Assembly: GCA_014529385.2 (NCBI GenBank)
Contig: CM043955.1
Coordinates: 138,311,108-138,375,107, forward strand
Direction: 5' to 3'
From: Adiantum capillus-veneris
Taxonomy: Eukaryota > Streptophyta > Polypodiopsida > Polypodiales > Pteridaceae
DNA: 64,000 nt
The notes below the pieces were generated by a model. The model was not told the DNA's origin, searched no databases, and saw only the letters and a list, made by a program, of their open reading frames with translations. The position numbers and the translations under genes are program-made. Each line of letters starts with the position of its first letter. Position 1 is the first letter of the stretch. Positions 1 to 12,765 of the stretch are shown piece by piece.

Positions 1-1119
1 GGCGGGTAGAAAAGAGCTCCAGAATCTTTCACAATAAGAATTCACTGTATCGCTCTTGGTCATCCGGAGATGGTTCCAAGCAGCTCGTATATCTCGCTCA
101 AACTCTTGAGTCAACCAAGAAGAAATAAAAAGCCTCTTGAATTTCAGCCATGTAACTGGCACAGTCTTGCTTAATAGAAGCGTGGACCACAAGTACGAGC
201 ATTCCCCTTAAAGTAAGAGGCAGCTCTCCGAATCTTGGAGTGCTCTGAATAGCGTCCTCCTGCGAAAGCGATGTCAAACTGCTGTATAAAAGACAAAGCC
301 TTCGAAGCATCTGAGTATCCTGAAAAGTATCAAACTTGATCGAGTGGCCACCTTCCTTAAACTCTCGGACTTTCTTGCTTTTATCTTCGAGAAAGTCATA
401 CTGGTTGGCTTTGTAAAAATTCTTCTTGTTCGCATAAAACTTTCCGTCATCGGAATCTGAGCTGTCTGTAGACGAGTCCTCAGTAGAACTGTGAGTCTCT
501 AGGCGAGATTTAGCCTTCTTTGCCTTTCTCTTGCCCTTTCCAAAGCGTTGCTTCTTGCTTCGCTTTTTACCTTTTCTGTCTTCTTCGCTCGAATCCGAGG
601 AGCTAGAAGAACTGTCAGAAGAAGAAGAAGAAGAACTGGGTAGGTCTTCAAACTTGACGCGCTTCTTCAATTTCTTTGACTTGTCAAATGTCGACCGACG
701 ACCTAAATATCCAGGGAAGTCAATGCCTTTCTTATGCTTTTTGCCGTGCTTTTTGGCTTTCTTTTGCATGTCAAAAAGCTGAGCAATCCGTGCATCAACC
801 ACGTTCTCCAGTTCCTTCTCCGTATATTTCTTGGAGGCAAAAGGTTTCTTGAGAGCGGGTTTCGGGAGTGTTGTGGTTCTCTGCCACTCCATCTGTACCT
901 CTTCCAAAGAGGTCTGGTTCATATATTTTGCCATCTTCGGATCCTTGGCAAAATTGAGCATCATCTTTGTTGCATCGCTGATCAACTGGCGACGCTCTAT
1001 CTCTCGCCGCTCCGCCTAAGTAGGCCAAGGCGGGCCATACTCTCTGCTGAATCTTCGTTGTGATCCCAGCCCGCATCTCCAGATGCAGAGGGAGTCGACT
1101 GATCATTGCCTGAAGCCAT
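1..1119 (-). pseudogene. Retrotransposon gag, 5' part, three frame breaks
   Basis: Start of a gag polyprotein, which would package the RNA of an LTR retrotransposon. The ATG at 1119 lies about 60 bases downstream of a primer-binding site (1178-1189), which is the main reason for choosing it. Reading has to change frame near 1005, near 325 and near 190. After those changes a normal retrotransposon gag core appears: a segment with ALSFIQQFD, then TWLKFKRLFISSWL, then SYCERFW running off the window. The middle (about 410-700) is a Lys-rich/Ser-Asp-rich low-complexity stretch with long serine runs. The three small indels mean this copy cannot make full gag. The superfamily (Ty3 or Ty1) cannot be fixed from gag alone. 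The rest of the element lies left of the window. Confidence 0.75.
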
Positions 1120-1177
1120 AGGTGCCGCGGAAAAAAAATTCGGGGATCGGATTTCCCGTAGAAGAGAAATCGGCCGG

Positions 1178-1189
1178 GCTCTGATACCA
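1178..1189 (-). other. Primer-binding site, initiator tRNA-Met
   Basis: On the minus strand the sequence reads TGGTATCAGAGC, complementary to the 3' end of plant initiator tRNA-Met. It follows an LTR end in ..TTACA with one spacer base. It marks the start of minus-strand DNA synthesis for the element whose gag follows. Confidence 0.85.
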
Positions 1190-1634
1190 CTGTAACAGAC
1201 TTGGACACTCCAAGTCAAGAATCAACCGCGACAGCACCAAATAACCACTTCAAAACAATTCACAGATCACAATAGATTTGCACTGGCCCGGTGGAGTTCC
1301 GTGCCTAGAGATATTGGCCCCAAAGATTGGCGCCCCTTTCGGTATTTCTTTTTATATTAATCAATCATCAAAGTACAAGAGAGCGGTTAGGGTTTCACTC
1401 TCAGACTCTGCGTCCAGATGCTCTGAGAAGTGAGGCCCTCACCACTAATTTAAAGGTTACAAGGGGTGCCCAAAAGCAGAGCCCCAAAAGCTTTTAAAAT
1501 CAAAAGCATCAGTTCTCTCTCTCTCTTACAGAGTCTTTTCTCTTTTTTCTTTTTTTTTAAAAGCAAAAGCAAAATTCGCGTCGCTCATCATTTTCCAAAA
1601 AAATTTAAATAATCCGCCTCCGTGATTTCCGGAA

Positions 1635-1700
1635 ATTAGGGTTTTTGGCAAAAATTAGGGTTTGCAGGAATTTTAGGGTTTCTGGCAGAAATTAGGGTTT
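1635..1700 (+). repeat. Four telobox motifs at 18-19 bp spacing
   Basis: TTAGGGTTT occurs four times, starting near 1635, 1654, 1672 and 1691, each followed by a variant of CTGGCAGAAA. The unit is therefore about 19 bp. The core is the plant telomere repeat / telobox (AAACCCTAA on the other strand). It sits in the probable U3 part of the LTR. Confidence 0.7.
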
Positions 1701-1735
1701 CTGCTGTCCGCCACATCATCACTTTGTGACACTGA

Positions 1736-2220
1736 CTCTATGTCGGTGACAATGTCGATGACGACGATGCGTCGAAGACGACGATGCGTCGACGACGACG
1801 ATGAAAACGCAGATGCTGAAATCTGCGTTTTCCGGGCTGATACTGCAAACTTCGCGGGATCTGACTGTGCGACGAGGACCTGCTGCGGGAAGGTGAGATC
1901 TGCGAGGTTCAGGGACTCTACTACGGTATATGACTGCTGAAAACTGAAAACGCTGGTGTTTCTTGATGTTCCGTCGCGTTGAATCTGCAAAAACGCTGAA
2001 GTGTGATGCTGATGCAAACACGCTAGGGCTGAGAATCTGCTGCTGGGGGAAATCTACTAACGCTAGGGCTGATCTGCTGTCGTCAAGTGGATCTACTGTG
2101 TCTGCTAATGCCGAAGCTGCTCTACAATGCAAAAACGCCAAGGCTGATCTGTCTTGCAAAAGACGCTAGCTTGATGCTGTTGCAAAAACGCTAGGCCAAG
2201 CTGTTCTGATCCTGTTGAGA
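1736..2220. repeat. GACGA-rich tract and degenerate AACGCT repeats
   Basis: At 1736-1806 there is a CGA/GAC trinucleotide-like tract. From about 1804 to 2220 a motif close to AAAACGCTAGGGCTGATCTG recurs six to seven times with varying spacing. It looks like an internal LTR enhancer-type array; function is not shown. Confidence 0.5.
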
Positions 2221-2700
2221 AGTTGTCAGTTGAGCAAGGTGCTCCTGCTGCCTCTTCTGCCAGAAAGTGCTAGCGTTAGGTTTGCTTAAATACAAACTTA
2301 GCAAAATTGCCCTACCTACTTTCCAACAAAAGTCACTTTAAAATAATAAGTGAAAAATGTCAAAAATAGCGAAAATAGGTCTATGCACTGTAAAAATGCT
2401 CTTGATGGGATCTGATGGGAATCTGATGGTCATGCTATGTGCAACCAGAGGATATGCATCTAAATCAAGTGTCTGGACATGCACGGTCTGCAAACAGACT
2501 CACAAAAGTGCCAGGTCACTTCCTATTCTAGACTGACTTGACTGAACTGAACCCTGATCATGTTGTAGCTTGTCCACGGACACATAGGGTTGGATGTGTC
2601 ACGTGACAATTGCGATCTGAGGAGCGTTTGGTTATATATGGCTTGTGAACTGCACAGACTTCAGTCTGGAGAACACTCTGAACAACGCAAACTTCGGTTT

Positions 2701-3372
2701 GGGAAGCGTTAAGCTGAATCTGGACGATTTATGTTATCTGTTTGCACATGTGAACTTTGTGCCATTTGCATCATGAGGATGCGAGCACAAGGCTTTGCAA
2801 GGCATGCAGCGAAGTACAAGTCAAGAAGCCCTAATTTTTCTTCAACAGAGCCAAGGTCAACTTCACTTCTACCAAAGTGGCCACCCACTTAGGAATCAAG
2901 TTTCAAGACATGGGCCGCAGATGGATGCATTGTTAGCAGCACCAGAGCAATCAAGTCGTCGTAACGCCTGTCACAGGCAAACTTCAGTTGCATTGTCAAG
3001 GTTACTCGGGGCATTGAGGACTTCAACATTATTCAAACACACTAAGGCTCATGTTTCTTTCTTTCAACATCCATTTGTCAAGAAACGGTATCCAAACACA
3101 AGCACAAATTGCCCATATACAGGTGAATGAATTATTTTTTCTTTTCATACATGCAATAGGAACGATATATCATACCTTTCTTCAAAGCCTTGCTCGAGAA
3201 CCCAGAAGTAAAGACAGATCATCGTTTCTTACCACGCGACACCAGCTTCCACCAATTTGATCATGTACAAGAGGTGCTTCAGCCTGGTGAAAACCCATTA
3301 TGATGATGTCAAAGCCACATGCTCACTTCCAGCCATACCAAAAACAATTTATATACATACACATATTGGAAG
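2701..3372. other. Intergenic; likely 3' UTR of the downstream minus-strand gene at its right end
   Basis: No protein frame resembles a known family. The right few hundred bases directly follow the stop codon (3373-3375) of the acetyltransferase gene and probably hold its 3' UTR, but I found no convincing poly(A) signal. Confidence 0.3.
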
Positions 3373-6300
3373 CTACACAATGGCTTTGAATAGCATCGAA
3401 GAGCCCTGAAATATCATCATTTGAACCTCCGAACCAAACTGCTGCAACTGGATGACATGAAATATAATCGATCAAAAAGTTGCAAAAATGAGACGTTTGG
3501 AATGTAACCAAGAAAAATGTGTTTTCCCATGGTGAGCAAAACATCAGCAAAGCCAAACCTGTCCCTCAACGAGCTTTGAAAAACCAAACTTGTTAGTCCA
3601 GATTCCTTCCGCCCCTTCAGCAGCAGGTAAGATGAGAAATTTGACTTGAAGCAAACGCAATAGCCCTTCAATGCATGACATAAGCATTTGAAAGTAGCCC
3701 TATACACAAAAATAATCAAAAATCTTAAGGCTAGAAACAAGACAGTCTACATAACTTTTCTCCCACTTTAACCAAGACCACTACTCAAAAACAGCTACCT
3801 GCCCACGACTAGCAGAAGCTGTTGCCACAAGAGGCATCTCAGCAAATTGACGTCCAAAAACTCGGAAAACTGCTGCTGAGATTACTTCACCTCTGCAATT
3901 AACAAACTGTGAGTCATAGTTAATCTAAAAGACGAGCTTGTGGGTCTCTACAAGTACATAATATGCTAAGAGAATAAAACTCATCACGTGGCAATCTTGT
4001 GGAACCTTGACTGTTAGTCGCACCAGTCAAACTAATAACAAGAAGTCACATCCACATTACCAGAGAACATACCTGTACTTAAGGACAGCACAATACATGC
4101 CCTGAAAATCTTGATCCCGTATCGTTCGACTGCATGAACAAGAAGAAGAGTTGCCAATCCAATAAGGAGGTAGGTTCTCTCATATAATGAGGGGTATCCT
4201 AAAATCGCGCACTCACCTATACACCATGAGTGATATGAGATCTCGACCGGAGGTAGCATCCACTATTGGATCAAAGCTCTCCTGCCAGAGAAGGGAACGA
4301 TTATATTAATGAATGACTAGACAAATATACCAAAATGAAGGCAACGAGAGTTCAGGCACTGAACTGTGAATATGGAAGCTGCTTCAGCTAGCATTTTCCC
4401 ATTCTCAGGGTTGCCTCTTCGTCCATGAAGTAATTGCCAAGTAATCTCACCACTTCGGGAATTTGGATTCCCACCACTGATGGCTCCTTTGTGCTGCTTC
4501 CTAAGAGCACAACCAACCCGTACAGGTTCTGGCCCACTTATGACAAGCCCCTCCAAAACATTATGGATGTGATTGCAGTCACTGCAGCAAAGCCACTCTC
4601 CTGCAGGTAACTCCTGAGAAAAAAAAACTTCTTTACATCATTATTGAGGTGTGAGTAATAAAATGAGCTAGCTTTGCGAAGATGATAGCTACCTGCAAGT
4701 CTGCTATTCCCCTCTCCTTCATGCAGCCTACATGAAACTCTCTCTCGCACTAACAGAAAAACCATCAGTAAACCCAAAGGGGAAACCCAAAGAAACTAGA
4801 CAAGCCAATGCATCAAATTCACATTGCACATTCTTACTTGATCACACAGCATAATGGTCTTGGGGCCAAACCCTGATTTTTGAAAATCCCCATTCCTACA
4901 CCAACAGAACGAAGCACAGTGTCACATACTTCACTGCACAAGAACATCAAATAGAAAAAACAAACTCGAAAACAGTATTACTTGCAAAAAACACAGCCCC
5001 CTATAGTATTTTCAGAAGCTTTGACCACCCGATGACAACGTTCTGCAGTCTTCTCCTTGATCAGGCCAAGCATTCTGCCTCTGTCTCTTGCATTATTTTT
5101 CCATGGTTGTTGCTTTTTGTCTTCACAAAGAGGACAGCACCAATCACCTTTAGGAACCGCATTGAGACCAACACATTCTGCAGTCAAAGTTACAAATTAA
5201 ACCACTGTAATTGTATCGTATACTCCAGCCAACATAAGCACAACAAATATGCAAGTCAGCTAGCATATAAGAACTTGCACTCACGGTGCTATCAAAATGA
5301 GGCAAATTACAGGTTCCCCTTCAAGAGTGAGAACAGACACCACAAGCTATCACAACAAAGCCTCTTTGAAAGGCCAGACAAGCTCTCCACAGAACAAAAC
5401 CAACAGCATTCATCAAGAGGAATAGTACCTGAATGATATGCTTTGGGGCATGCATCACAAAGTACAAGATCCCCACCATCACCACACTCCGCACAAAAAT
5501 CATCATTGTCTCTGAAACTGTTGCTGCCTGCCAAGTTTTGATCTTTGGCAGAAAGAGTCAATGCATACTCATGCAAAGACTGTCCGTTGGACAAAAACAT
5601 GCTGATGTATCTGCAGTCACTCAAACCAAATACACAGATTGAATCAAGAATAAGCATCATACAAGAACAATAAGTAACCTTAAAAATGCTTACGCATTGC
5701 GTCGAGATGCCCAGCCTGCATGAGCTTCAAACTGCGAACAGCTGACCTGCCAGTAAAAGGGTGCCAAGTAGGTATAACAGAAGTCCCTACTAGAGACGCT
5801 CAAAACTGACAATTTGGACAAACACTCACCACTTCATTACAGCAGCCACAACAGATGCCATGACCCTTCTTTGTGCCTCTTAAGAAGCACTACAGAGAAA
5901 TAAAGCCTTCATCAAGAACTCTCCTAACTATGAATCAAACTTCTAGAGCTTCTCTTTCATGGTTATTATTAGAGAGTTGATTGAACCTGTCCCTTCACAT
6001 GATAGGCAACCTCTGTACCATCTGGCAAGCCTCCAGGTTGAAAAAGCAACTTGTGCCGACTGCCATCCCTAAAGTTCAGTGCATATTAGAATGAGAGCCA
6101 TTATGCATAAGAAACAGAGCAAATAAAGGCAGACAATCCTTCGTGTGATTCAGAACTTTCACCACACCACATGTATATGCATTTCTAAATAGGCTTTCCT
6201 TTGAATACATAAAATATCCGTTTGCTAGTGCCTACTTTAACATCCATGTACTCCAACACCCTAAAGCTTGTGCCACAAAAGCCTAAAACTCAACAATATA

Positions 6301-8710
6301 TCAAACACAAGATCTTTCTAAGATTATGCACCTTGTTTGAGATGATTGCTTTTGAGAGCTCCTTGAGTACAAAGGCTCCAGCTTGCTTGGATCTAGAAAC
6401 ACAAGGACACAGACTGAAGTTAAGGAAAAAAAATGACACAACAGTTATTCTATGCCATGAGGACCCATTACAGCATCACTCTTCAGTAACTACCTAAGCT
6501 TGGCATTGTCCCTTTCCTAGGAAAGGTAGAACCGCCACGGATGCTGCCACTTCTCAAGCCTGTTCTGTCATAACTTTCTTCGTTTGCAGCCTTACGTATC
6601 ACTCCAATCGATTTTCCTTGACTGGGTTGACAGCCTGCTTTAATGATCTCTTGTAGTGATTTCCCACTTTCTAGAAATATGTAGTCACTGGGATGGCGAG
6701 CATTGCTACCAGCATGCTTTTCAAAGCTGGACACATTGACAACCTTCACCCAAACACAATAATTCAGTTACTGCAAGAAAGCCAAAAGACATTTGTTGTA
6801 GAGGTTCCAAAGTTTTCAAACCTACAACTTTTCCTTTGCAGAGTTTGCAGTTGCACAAAATCCCACCGTTCTTTACCAATCCAGTGAGAGTACTCTGACC
6901 AGAACAACTCTTCATTAGCGATCACATTAAATGTTGGATAAACATGACCCAAATCAACTCTCTGTACAGATAATCAGCAACGAGCACTTACTCCACTCCC
7001 TTTGTAATGATAATAAACTCGGCATCCATCAAGAGCACCTGATGACAATAGCCCTTTGGCAGTGGTGGGAAACTCTTTGACCTCTTTAAGTTTACTAAGC
7101 ACTTCTTCCCCCGACCCATCTTCATAAGTGCTCGGTAGTTCCACATTGGTTGCTTTGTCCTTAGGCAACTTAATCCTAAGTCTAATTTTCTCAGGTTGAG
7201 CCTCTTGATTGAGGGACACACAGTCTCTAGAAGCACTGGAAGATGTTTGCTGAGATACATCAGCTCCTGATTGAGGCAATGAAGGGCTTGTCTGAGTAGT
7301 TGGCTGCCAGTTATGAGATGCACTCCCATCTGTGTACAAGTCCTTAGAGACATCTGATGGTGTTTGCCAGCCTGCTACATCTGAAATCGGCTGCAAGCAA
7401 GGGCTTCCGTAGGAAGATGTCCGTTGCAAGCTAGAATTTACTACATCAGAATATAAATCCCTAGACACATCAGATGTCGTGTGCTTATACACATTCGCTT
7501 CATGACATACTGACTGCAAGCAGGGGCTATCATGGTGCATACAATGAGATGCACTTCCATCAGAAATAGGGAGATGAGAAGCAGAATAAGCTGAAGTGTC
7601 CATGTCAACATCAGTTTTAGGATCCACACTAAGTCTTTTGGACTTTGAAGCAATTAAACGCTTGTAAGTTAAATCTGAGCATCCATATCTAAGCCCGGAT
7701 GACAACCCTTCCTGTCCATGATACATGTCATCAGATTGCTGGCTTCTACAATCAGACACTGTGCTACAGTCAAAAACTTGCTCAATTTGTGAGGCTGACA
7801 CTCTGCAAACTGCAGAATCCACTATCATATCCTCCTCCCCTTTCTTTTCCTCCTCCCTCTCTTCCTCCTCCTCCTCCTCCTCCTCCTCCTCCTCCTCTCT
7901 CTCCTTTTTCTTTTGATCTTTACCTTCTTCATCTCCTTCCCCATCCTTCTTGCCTCTCTTTTCACCAGTTTCTTTGTTTTTGTCATTCTCATTCTCTTTG
8001 CCAGCATCATCTTTATCCTCACCCTTCCTCTCCTGCGATGATTGAGTGTTATCGTAGTTGGAATCCTTTCCATCACTCGCCATATTCGGCACCTCTTTCC
8101 TTTTATCATCCTCCTTCCCTTTGCCCTCAGAGTCAGCAGCATCACCATCCATAGATCTTTGCACAGCATCTTTGCAAGAGCTTATTGCCAGACTGGCTGA
8201 GCTGACGCCCGACAATGGTGGGATACAATTTGACAATGAGAAAGAAAAAAAAGACAAATGCTTCTGGGCTGACCCAGCCTGCGGTTTCATTATACAAAGA
8301 ACACCATCCCCAAATATCAAATAACTGATGGTGGGTTCCCCAAAGCATAAATTGACAGTAGCTCTATTCTCGAGAAGAAGAGCTTCATGGCATTTCCCCA
8401 TCACCCAATCAACAAAGCAATCACTATACCTGCAATGTTCTCCTGGCAACCCTGATCCTAGAAATTGCCATTTCTTATCAAACCTGGGAAATCCTGAAGT
8501 CTCTGATAACCTCGAGCCATGATTCTGGAAAATACAAAAACTGCTAGTTGGGACACTGGTAACCTTTTTCACTGTCATCCTCTTAGTGGAAGGTTCTTCC
8601 ACCATAGAACATGGTATAAAATCTCCACTGTCAGTTTTGCGCTTGAAACAACCGATCCTTCGCTTAATTTTGACTGTTTCGGACCTTTCCAGGCCAGGCA
8701 AACAACCCAT
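3373..8710 (-). CDS. IDM1/ROS4-family PHD-finger acetyltransferase, 17 exons, about 1155 aa
   Basis: Nuclear chromatin protein; Arabidopsis IDM1 reads histone marks and acetylates H3 to favour active DNA demethylation. Exons (minus): 6992-8710, 6826-6894, 6494-6743, 6332-6392, 5987-6068, 5830-5889, 5694-5746, 5429-5610, 4982-5177, 4838-4895, 4693-4749, 4365-4613, 4217-4281, 4073-4129, 3799-3892, 3559-3699, 3373-3447. All introns are GT-AG and the exon sum (3468) divides by three. The acceptor at 6744-6745 is the weakest call. Exon 1 codes a divergent, charged region with a poly-Glu run near residue 275 and DVS(R/K)DLY repeats. Then come two Tify-binding-type domains (about 547-665 and 700-785), PHD1 (about 803-842, CAECGDGG..WCCPLC), an extended PHD2 (about 884-941) and a GNAT domain (about 1013-1120) with SRGQGYF as acetyl-CoA motif A. 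The order matches IDM1 and its paralogues; which paralogue is unclear. A stop lies directly upstream of ATG 8710 in frame. Confidence 0.9.
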
Positions 8711-9900
8711 GGTCTAAAGCTGATTGTGCCTCCTTTAGGGACTATGTACTGCAAATTAAATCGATTCAAACCCTTCTGAGGTCTACCCCTATAGGACCTG
8801 TGCACTCAACCATTCCTGCAATGAAACAGACATAGACTGAAGCAGACATTAAGCTTCTATGACACACACAAGATATCAAGAATCGACAATAGGCGGTTCT
8901 GCAACACACTGCAATGTCTATTGATACCTAGCTCTATACCCTGTATGGGGTACTGTCACGCAGTGGTGATCTTGTAGTGTTTAGCCAATGATATGCAAGA
9001 TGGAGTTGAGAATGATAATCTGTCTTATGGAGTTGAGAATTGATATTCAGTCTTGTGACTGATACTGTGAGTTCATAATTGACAAAAAAAAAAAGAATCT
9101 GCATTCAGGGCACTCACTATCCTTATCTAATTATGTTGCTCCCACAAGACACCGAGACGCATGCATAAATGTCTTGTAGTTAGCTACAAATCGTGGTAAT
9201 GCTTCAATAGCAACATTTAGGAGCATGAAAAAGGTAACAACTCTATCCTAAAAGAAAACTAAGAACTCACACAAGCAAGGTAAGGCCAAAACGCACTCAT
9301 TTCAAAATTCATCTCCCACCCTATAAACTAAAGAAAGAGGATAAGTAAGTAACCAATGCATGCAACCTGCTACTCTACATAGGTTCCTTCATTGACTAAA
9401 CAAGGTATTCTTGCACACTGAAAAACAGTCATGTACATCAAGATGAAGTTGATCACAAAGCTGCTGCCCCTAATGGCCTCAAATGCAAATGATCAAGAGA
9501 CTCTCCGCACATTTCAAAAACATGCTTTGCTCCACCCACAAGAACTCACACCAATGTACGTACCCTTGCGTTGATGAAAATCCGATTCCTTCTGTTTCTT
9601 GACCGTGATAGCAATGCAGATACCCTAGCATTCATCAGACAACTTCAAACCGGGAAAGAGACTGCGTGGGTGGGGCAATGCACCAAAAGCAGTGAATAAG
9701 AAGAAGAGTATAGCAGATCTGAGTGGCTGTGGAGATGCCGTATGTCAAAGAGCACATAAAGCAATGCGGATGAAAGAAAAAGGGCACCCAGACACTTGTT
9801 CTTTCCTTTGGAAGGTTTCTCGCAGCCTTCGATCTTCTTCTCTGCAAGGGCTGCTCGATGTTGATTGATTCCTGTCTGCATGCCCCCTTCCCTCTCAATC
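8711..9900 (-). other. Probable 5' UTR exons and first intron of the acetyltransferase gene
   Basis: On the minus strand a TTGCAG acceptor precedes 8815, and a GTACGT donor follows 9564. That would give a non-coding exon of about 9564-9900, a 748-bp intron, and a leader of 8711-8815 joined to the coding exon. The leader would hold a short upstream frame of 15 codons beginning at about 8813. This is inference from splice motifs only; transcript data would be needed to fix the start. Confidence 0.35.
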
Positions 9901-10935
9901 CGTTTGTTTACACATCACCGCCATTTAGAGTTGTCTTTCTTTTTGTACTTCATCAATCAAATGTTCGCATTTGAAAGTTTTACTTAAAAGTACACCACTA
10001 GGTTTCGACCCACGTTAGGGTTGTGGCATGCATGACCCTAGGTTTCCTCGGAGTAACCGGTCTTGAGTTCAAAACTCGTCGAGTAGATCTCCAGACCAAC
10101 AAGCCTCGAGTTAATGACTCGTTGGATAGGAGGTCTTTTAGGATTGTTCCTACAATGTTAAAACTTCTCTTCTCTTCTTTGAATCGTCCATGGTGCCAAG
10201 GCCCCCTTTTGGAGATCATCCTGATTCCTACCCTCTTTGGAGTATTTTATGCATTTTTTACAAGTGAAATTAGCACTCTTCAAAAAATACATTGAAGTAC
10301 CAAAAAAACAAATAGTCTTTGAGATGGAGTTTTGTACTAGTGGATAGTGGCCCTTTCTTAAGCTCGGAACCAGTGTTAGCTCAGGTATTCTTCAAAGTGG
10401 GTCTCCCAAATTTCGGTTCTAGGTTCCACTTGTATATTTTTTTGAAGTCACCTATCTTGGGTGATCTAGTTGCACATACAGACTACTGAAGACTAATGGC
10501 AGTTATCCATGGCTCAGATGTTCTCGTTTTAGAGGGGGATGTGGAACCAGTTTCCGAATCAATTTTTGGGACTACTTCCTTTCAGATCCTGTAGTTCCAC
10601 GTGCAACGGACACGATCGATAGACTATAGTCTATGTGGTGGCTTTCTCTAGCACCTTATTCTTCTCTTGCAAAGCTTGGGAGCACGATCTCTTGATCTTG
10701 CCGTATTAGCTGAAGTTGACAAGGAAGGGTTCCATCATAATCAACCTTGGCAAAAATTAACATCCTCACCCTAGGTGAACCTAAAATGTTGTGGCTCCAA
10801 TCAGCATAGAGAAAAAATGCTTTCAACAAGCCAAGGGCTACATGAGCAAACTTTCCTCATCCATTTTTTGTGATGTCATAGCCTTTATTTTTTTATAGGC
10901 ATATTAAGTAGGTAGATTTTATCGAAATTTTACAG
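9901..10935. other. No gene seen; contains a SINE-like segment
   Basis: AT-rich repeat-like DNA. Around 10055-10095 GGTCTTGAGTTCAA followed by an ACTCGTCG/TAGATCT-type stretch resembles 50766-50805. The motif is close to the B box of a tRNA-derived promoter, so both could be SINE remnants. No protein frame is convincing. Confidence 0.3.
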
Positions 10936-11330
10936 CCAACCATTTAGTATCAACATGGAAAGGAGAATGTGGTGGCTGATGCTTTGCGTAGAAGACTTAT
11001 CTTTATAACTTATCAATCACTTGGGTACATTATCTGCATCTATGCTTGACACATTTGCATAAGTTGATGACTTCAAATCTATATTATTATAGATGATTGT
11101 GCATGCTACACATTCTTTTGTGGAGTACAAAATTCATGATTTCTCTTTGTTTCAAGCATAAGCTATGTGTAACTAAGCCTTTTCGCCTCATGGTGGTTGA
11201 AGAGTTGCACGAACCTCTCGATGTTGGACATAGAGGTCTTGCAAGCACATATCAAAATCTATGTGATGATTTCTTTTGGCCATCTATAACAATTGATGCG
11301 ATCAATATGTTTTATCTTAGTTAGTATTCT
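10936..11330 (+). pseudogene. Ty3 retrotransposon remnant: RNase H end and integrase zinc-binding region
   Basis: One frame gives the end of a Ty3 RNase H (YQHGKENVVADALRRR, near 10952-11000). After a break comes an integrase H2C2-type segment ending ..LHEPLDVGHRGLAS..FFWPSI (about 11190-11300). RT and the integrase core are missing. Plus strand, unlike most Ty3 sequence in the window. A non-functional fragment. Confidence 0.65.
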
Positions 11331-11349
11331 AAAAGTTAAGTATATGTTA

Positions 11350-11650
11350 GTTGGTCATCGTGATGGACGTCTAAAGCATAGCTATTGTACACTAACACAC
11401 TCTATGTTGATGCTCAAGGAAGTGACCAGGATGGGACATATAGACGCATTGAGTTTTTCATACCCAATGTGAGTTACTATAAATAGAGAAGCACTATAGC
11501 GCAATCACAGAATCAACTCAAAAAGTCTATGAATATGTACGATTAATCCTACAAACAATTTGATGATTCCCTCAGCTAAATGAGCTCGGAACACCATGAA
11601 ACTTTAGGAGACTATAGGCAAGGACTAATAGAACCTATTTAAGTCATAGA
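11350..11650. repeat. Dispersed repeat shared with 21174-21480
   Basis: A run containing GACGTCT..AGCATAGCTAT, ..CACTAA.., GAAGTGAC and GATGGG(A/G)CA is shared in order and orientation with 21174 onward, at roughly two-thirds identity by eye. A TATAAATAG lies near 11482. It could be an LTR, but neither copy has a verified primer site or polypurine tract. Confidence 0.4.
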
Positions 11651-11739
11651 CAATCATTTCTAAGAGACACATAAATCGCGATTCATGGATTTGCAAGTGT
11701 GGAAAACACGAACTGAAGTGGTCTAATAGCATCACTTAT

Positions 11740-12765
11740 GTAATGGAATTGGCCTATTAACTTGAGAGTAGCAGAAATTAAAGAGAGTACTTTTGAGAAA
11801 TTACTTTGTGAGCATAGCGGGTGAACATAATTGATGGTAGCAACATAAACATAGCATTTAGTTAACTTAGCATGAACAATACTTTTGCAAGAGAGAGAAT
11901 TTAGAGAACATGACAACAATTGAGGACCGGATTTATGTGGAGCCGGTCCCCCCTCCGATAGGCATTTGTATTATGATTTCTCCCATCAAGAGAGACTTGT
12001 TACAATACAATCTTTGTGTTCCTTGTGACCTAGGTGATGCAATGAAGATGGAAAGCTTCATGCATCACAAGCATAACATAAACTTTGAGGAAAGCATTAA
12101 ATATCCCAATCCTCCGTCCCAAAACCTCAAACACCTTCGAAGGTGGAGAGAGCTAGCAAGGAATGAGAGTAGGGAAGAGGAAGAAGAAACATTTTATAGG
12201 AGAAAGAACTAGTTCCTCACTTATCATCGCTCTTCTTGCTAGCATACATAATAGCATAGTAATGAAGATGGAAAAGATGGCAAGATTTGTAACATTTAAT
12301 GGCCTAAAAACTTGTGTGTAGCGGAAATTAGCATGAACATAGTGGGCATTTCATTAGAATAGATTCCTAATGAGAATTACAAGAGTGCTTGGGTGGAGAG
12401 AGCAACAAAAAGCATAACACCTAGTTAGATAGCATGAAAAATACTTTCAAAAGAGAGAGAAATTAAGCTATTGACAACAGTTGAGGACCGGATTTGCATG
12501 GAGCCGGTCCCCCCTCCAAAAGGCTTTGTATTATGGTTTCTCCCATCAAGAGAGACATTGTACAATACAATTCTTTGTGTTCCTTCAAGACTAGCTAGTG
12601 CAATGAAGATGAAAGCTTCATGCACTACTAACATCAATTATCCCCGGTATTAGACCCAAGACCTCACACACCTTCAAAGATGGTGAGAGCTAGCAGGATA
12701 TGAGAGTAGATTGAGAGGAAGAAGGAGTATCTTACGAGAAAGATGTACATCTCCTCACATAATCA
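11740..12765. repeat. Tandem duplication, two units of about 0.5 kb
   Basis: The unit at about 11740-12215 is repeated at about 12290-12765. Shared landmarks in order: TTGAGGACCGGATT, GGAGCCGGTCCCCCCTCC, TTCTCCCATCAAGAGAGAC, ATACAAT..CTTTGTGTTCCTT, AAAGCTTCATGCA, and GAGAGCTAGCA(A/G)GA followed by GAGAGTAG. GGACCGGATT..GGAGCCGGTCC can form a small hairpin in each unit. No coding potential. Confidence 0.75.

Larger units (their letters stand above)
1191..2700 (-). repeat. 5' LTR of the minus-strand retrotransposon (outer end uncertain)
   Basis: The inner edge is firm: in plus orientation the LTR begins TGTAACAG at 1191, next to the primer site. A minus-strand TATAAAAAG at 1348-1356 could be the promoter, putting transcription start near 1320 and leaving about 130 bases of R-U5. 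The outer edge was not found; about 2700 is a guess based on where the repeat-like composition ends. Inside are a telobox repeat (1635-1700) and a degenerate AACGCT/GGCTGATCTG array (1800-2220). No coding sequence. Confidence 0.5.
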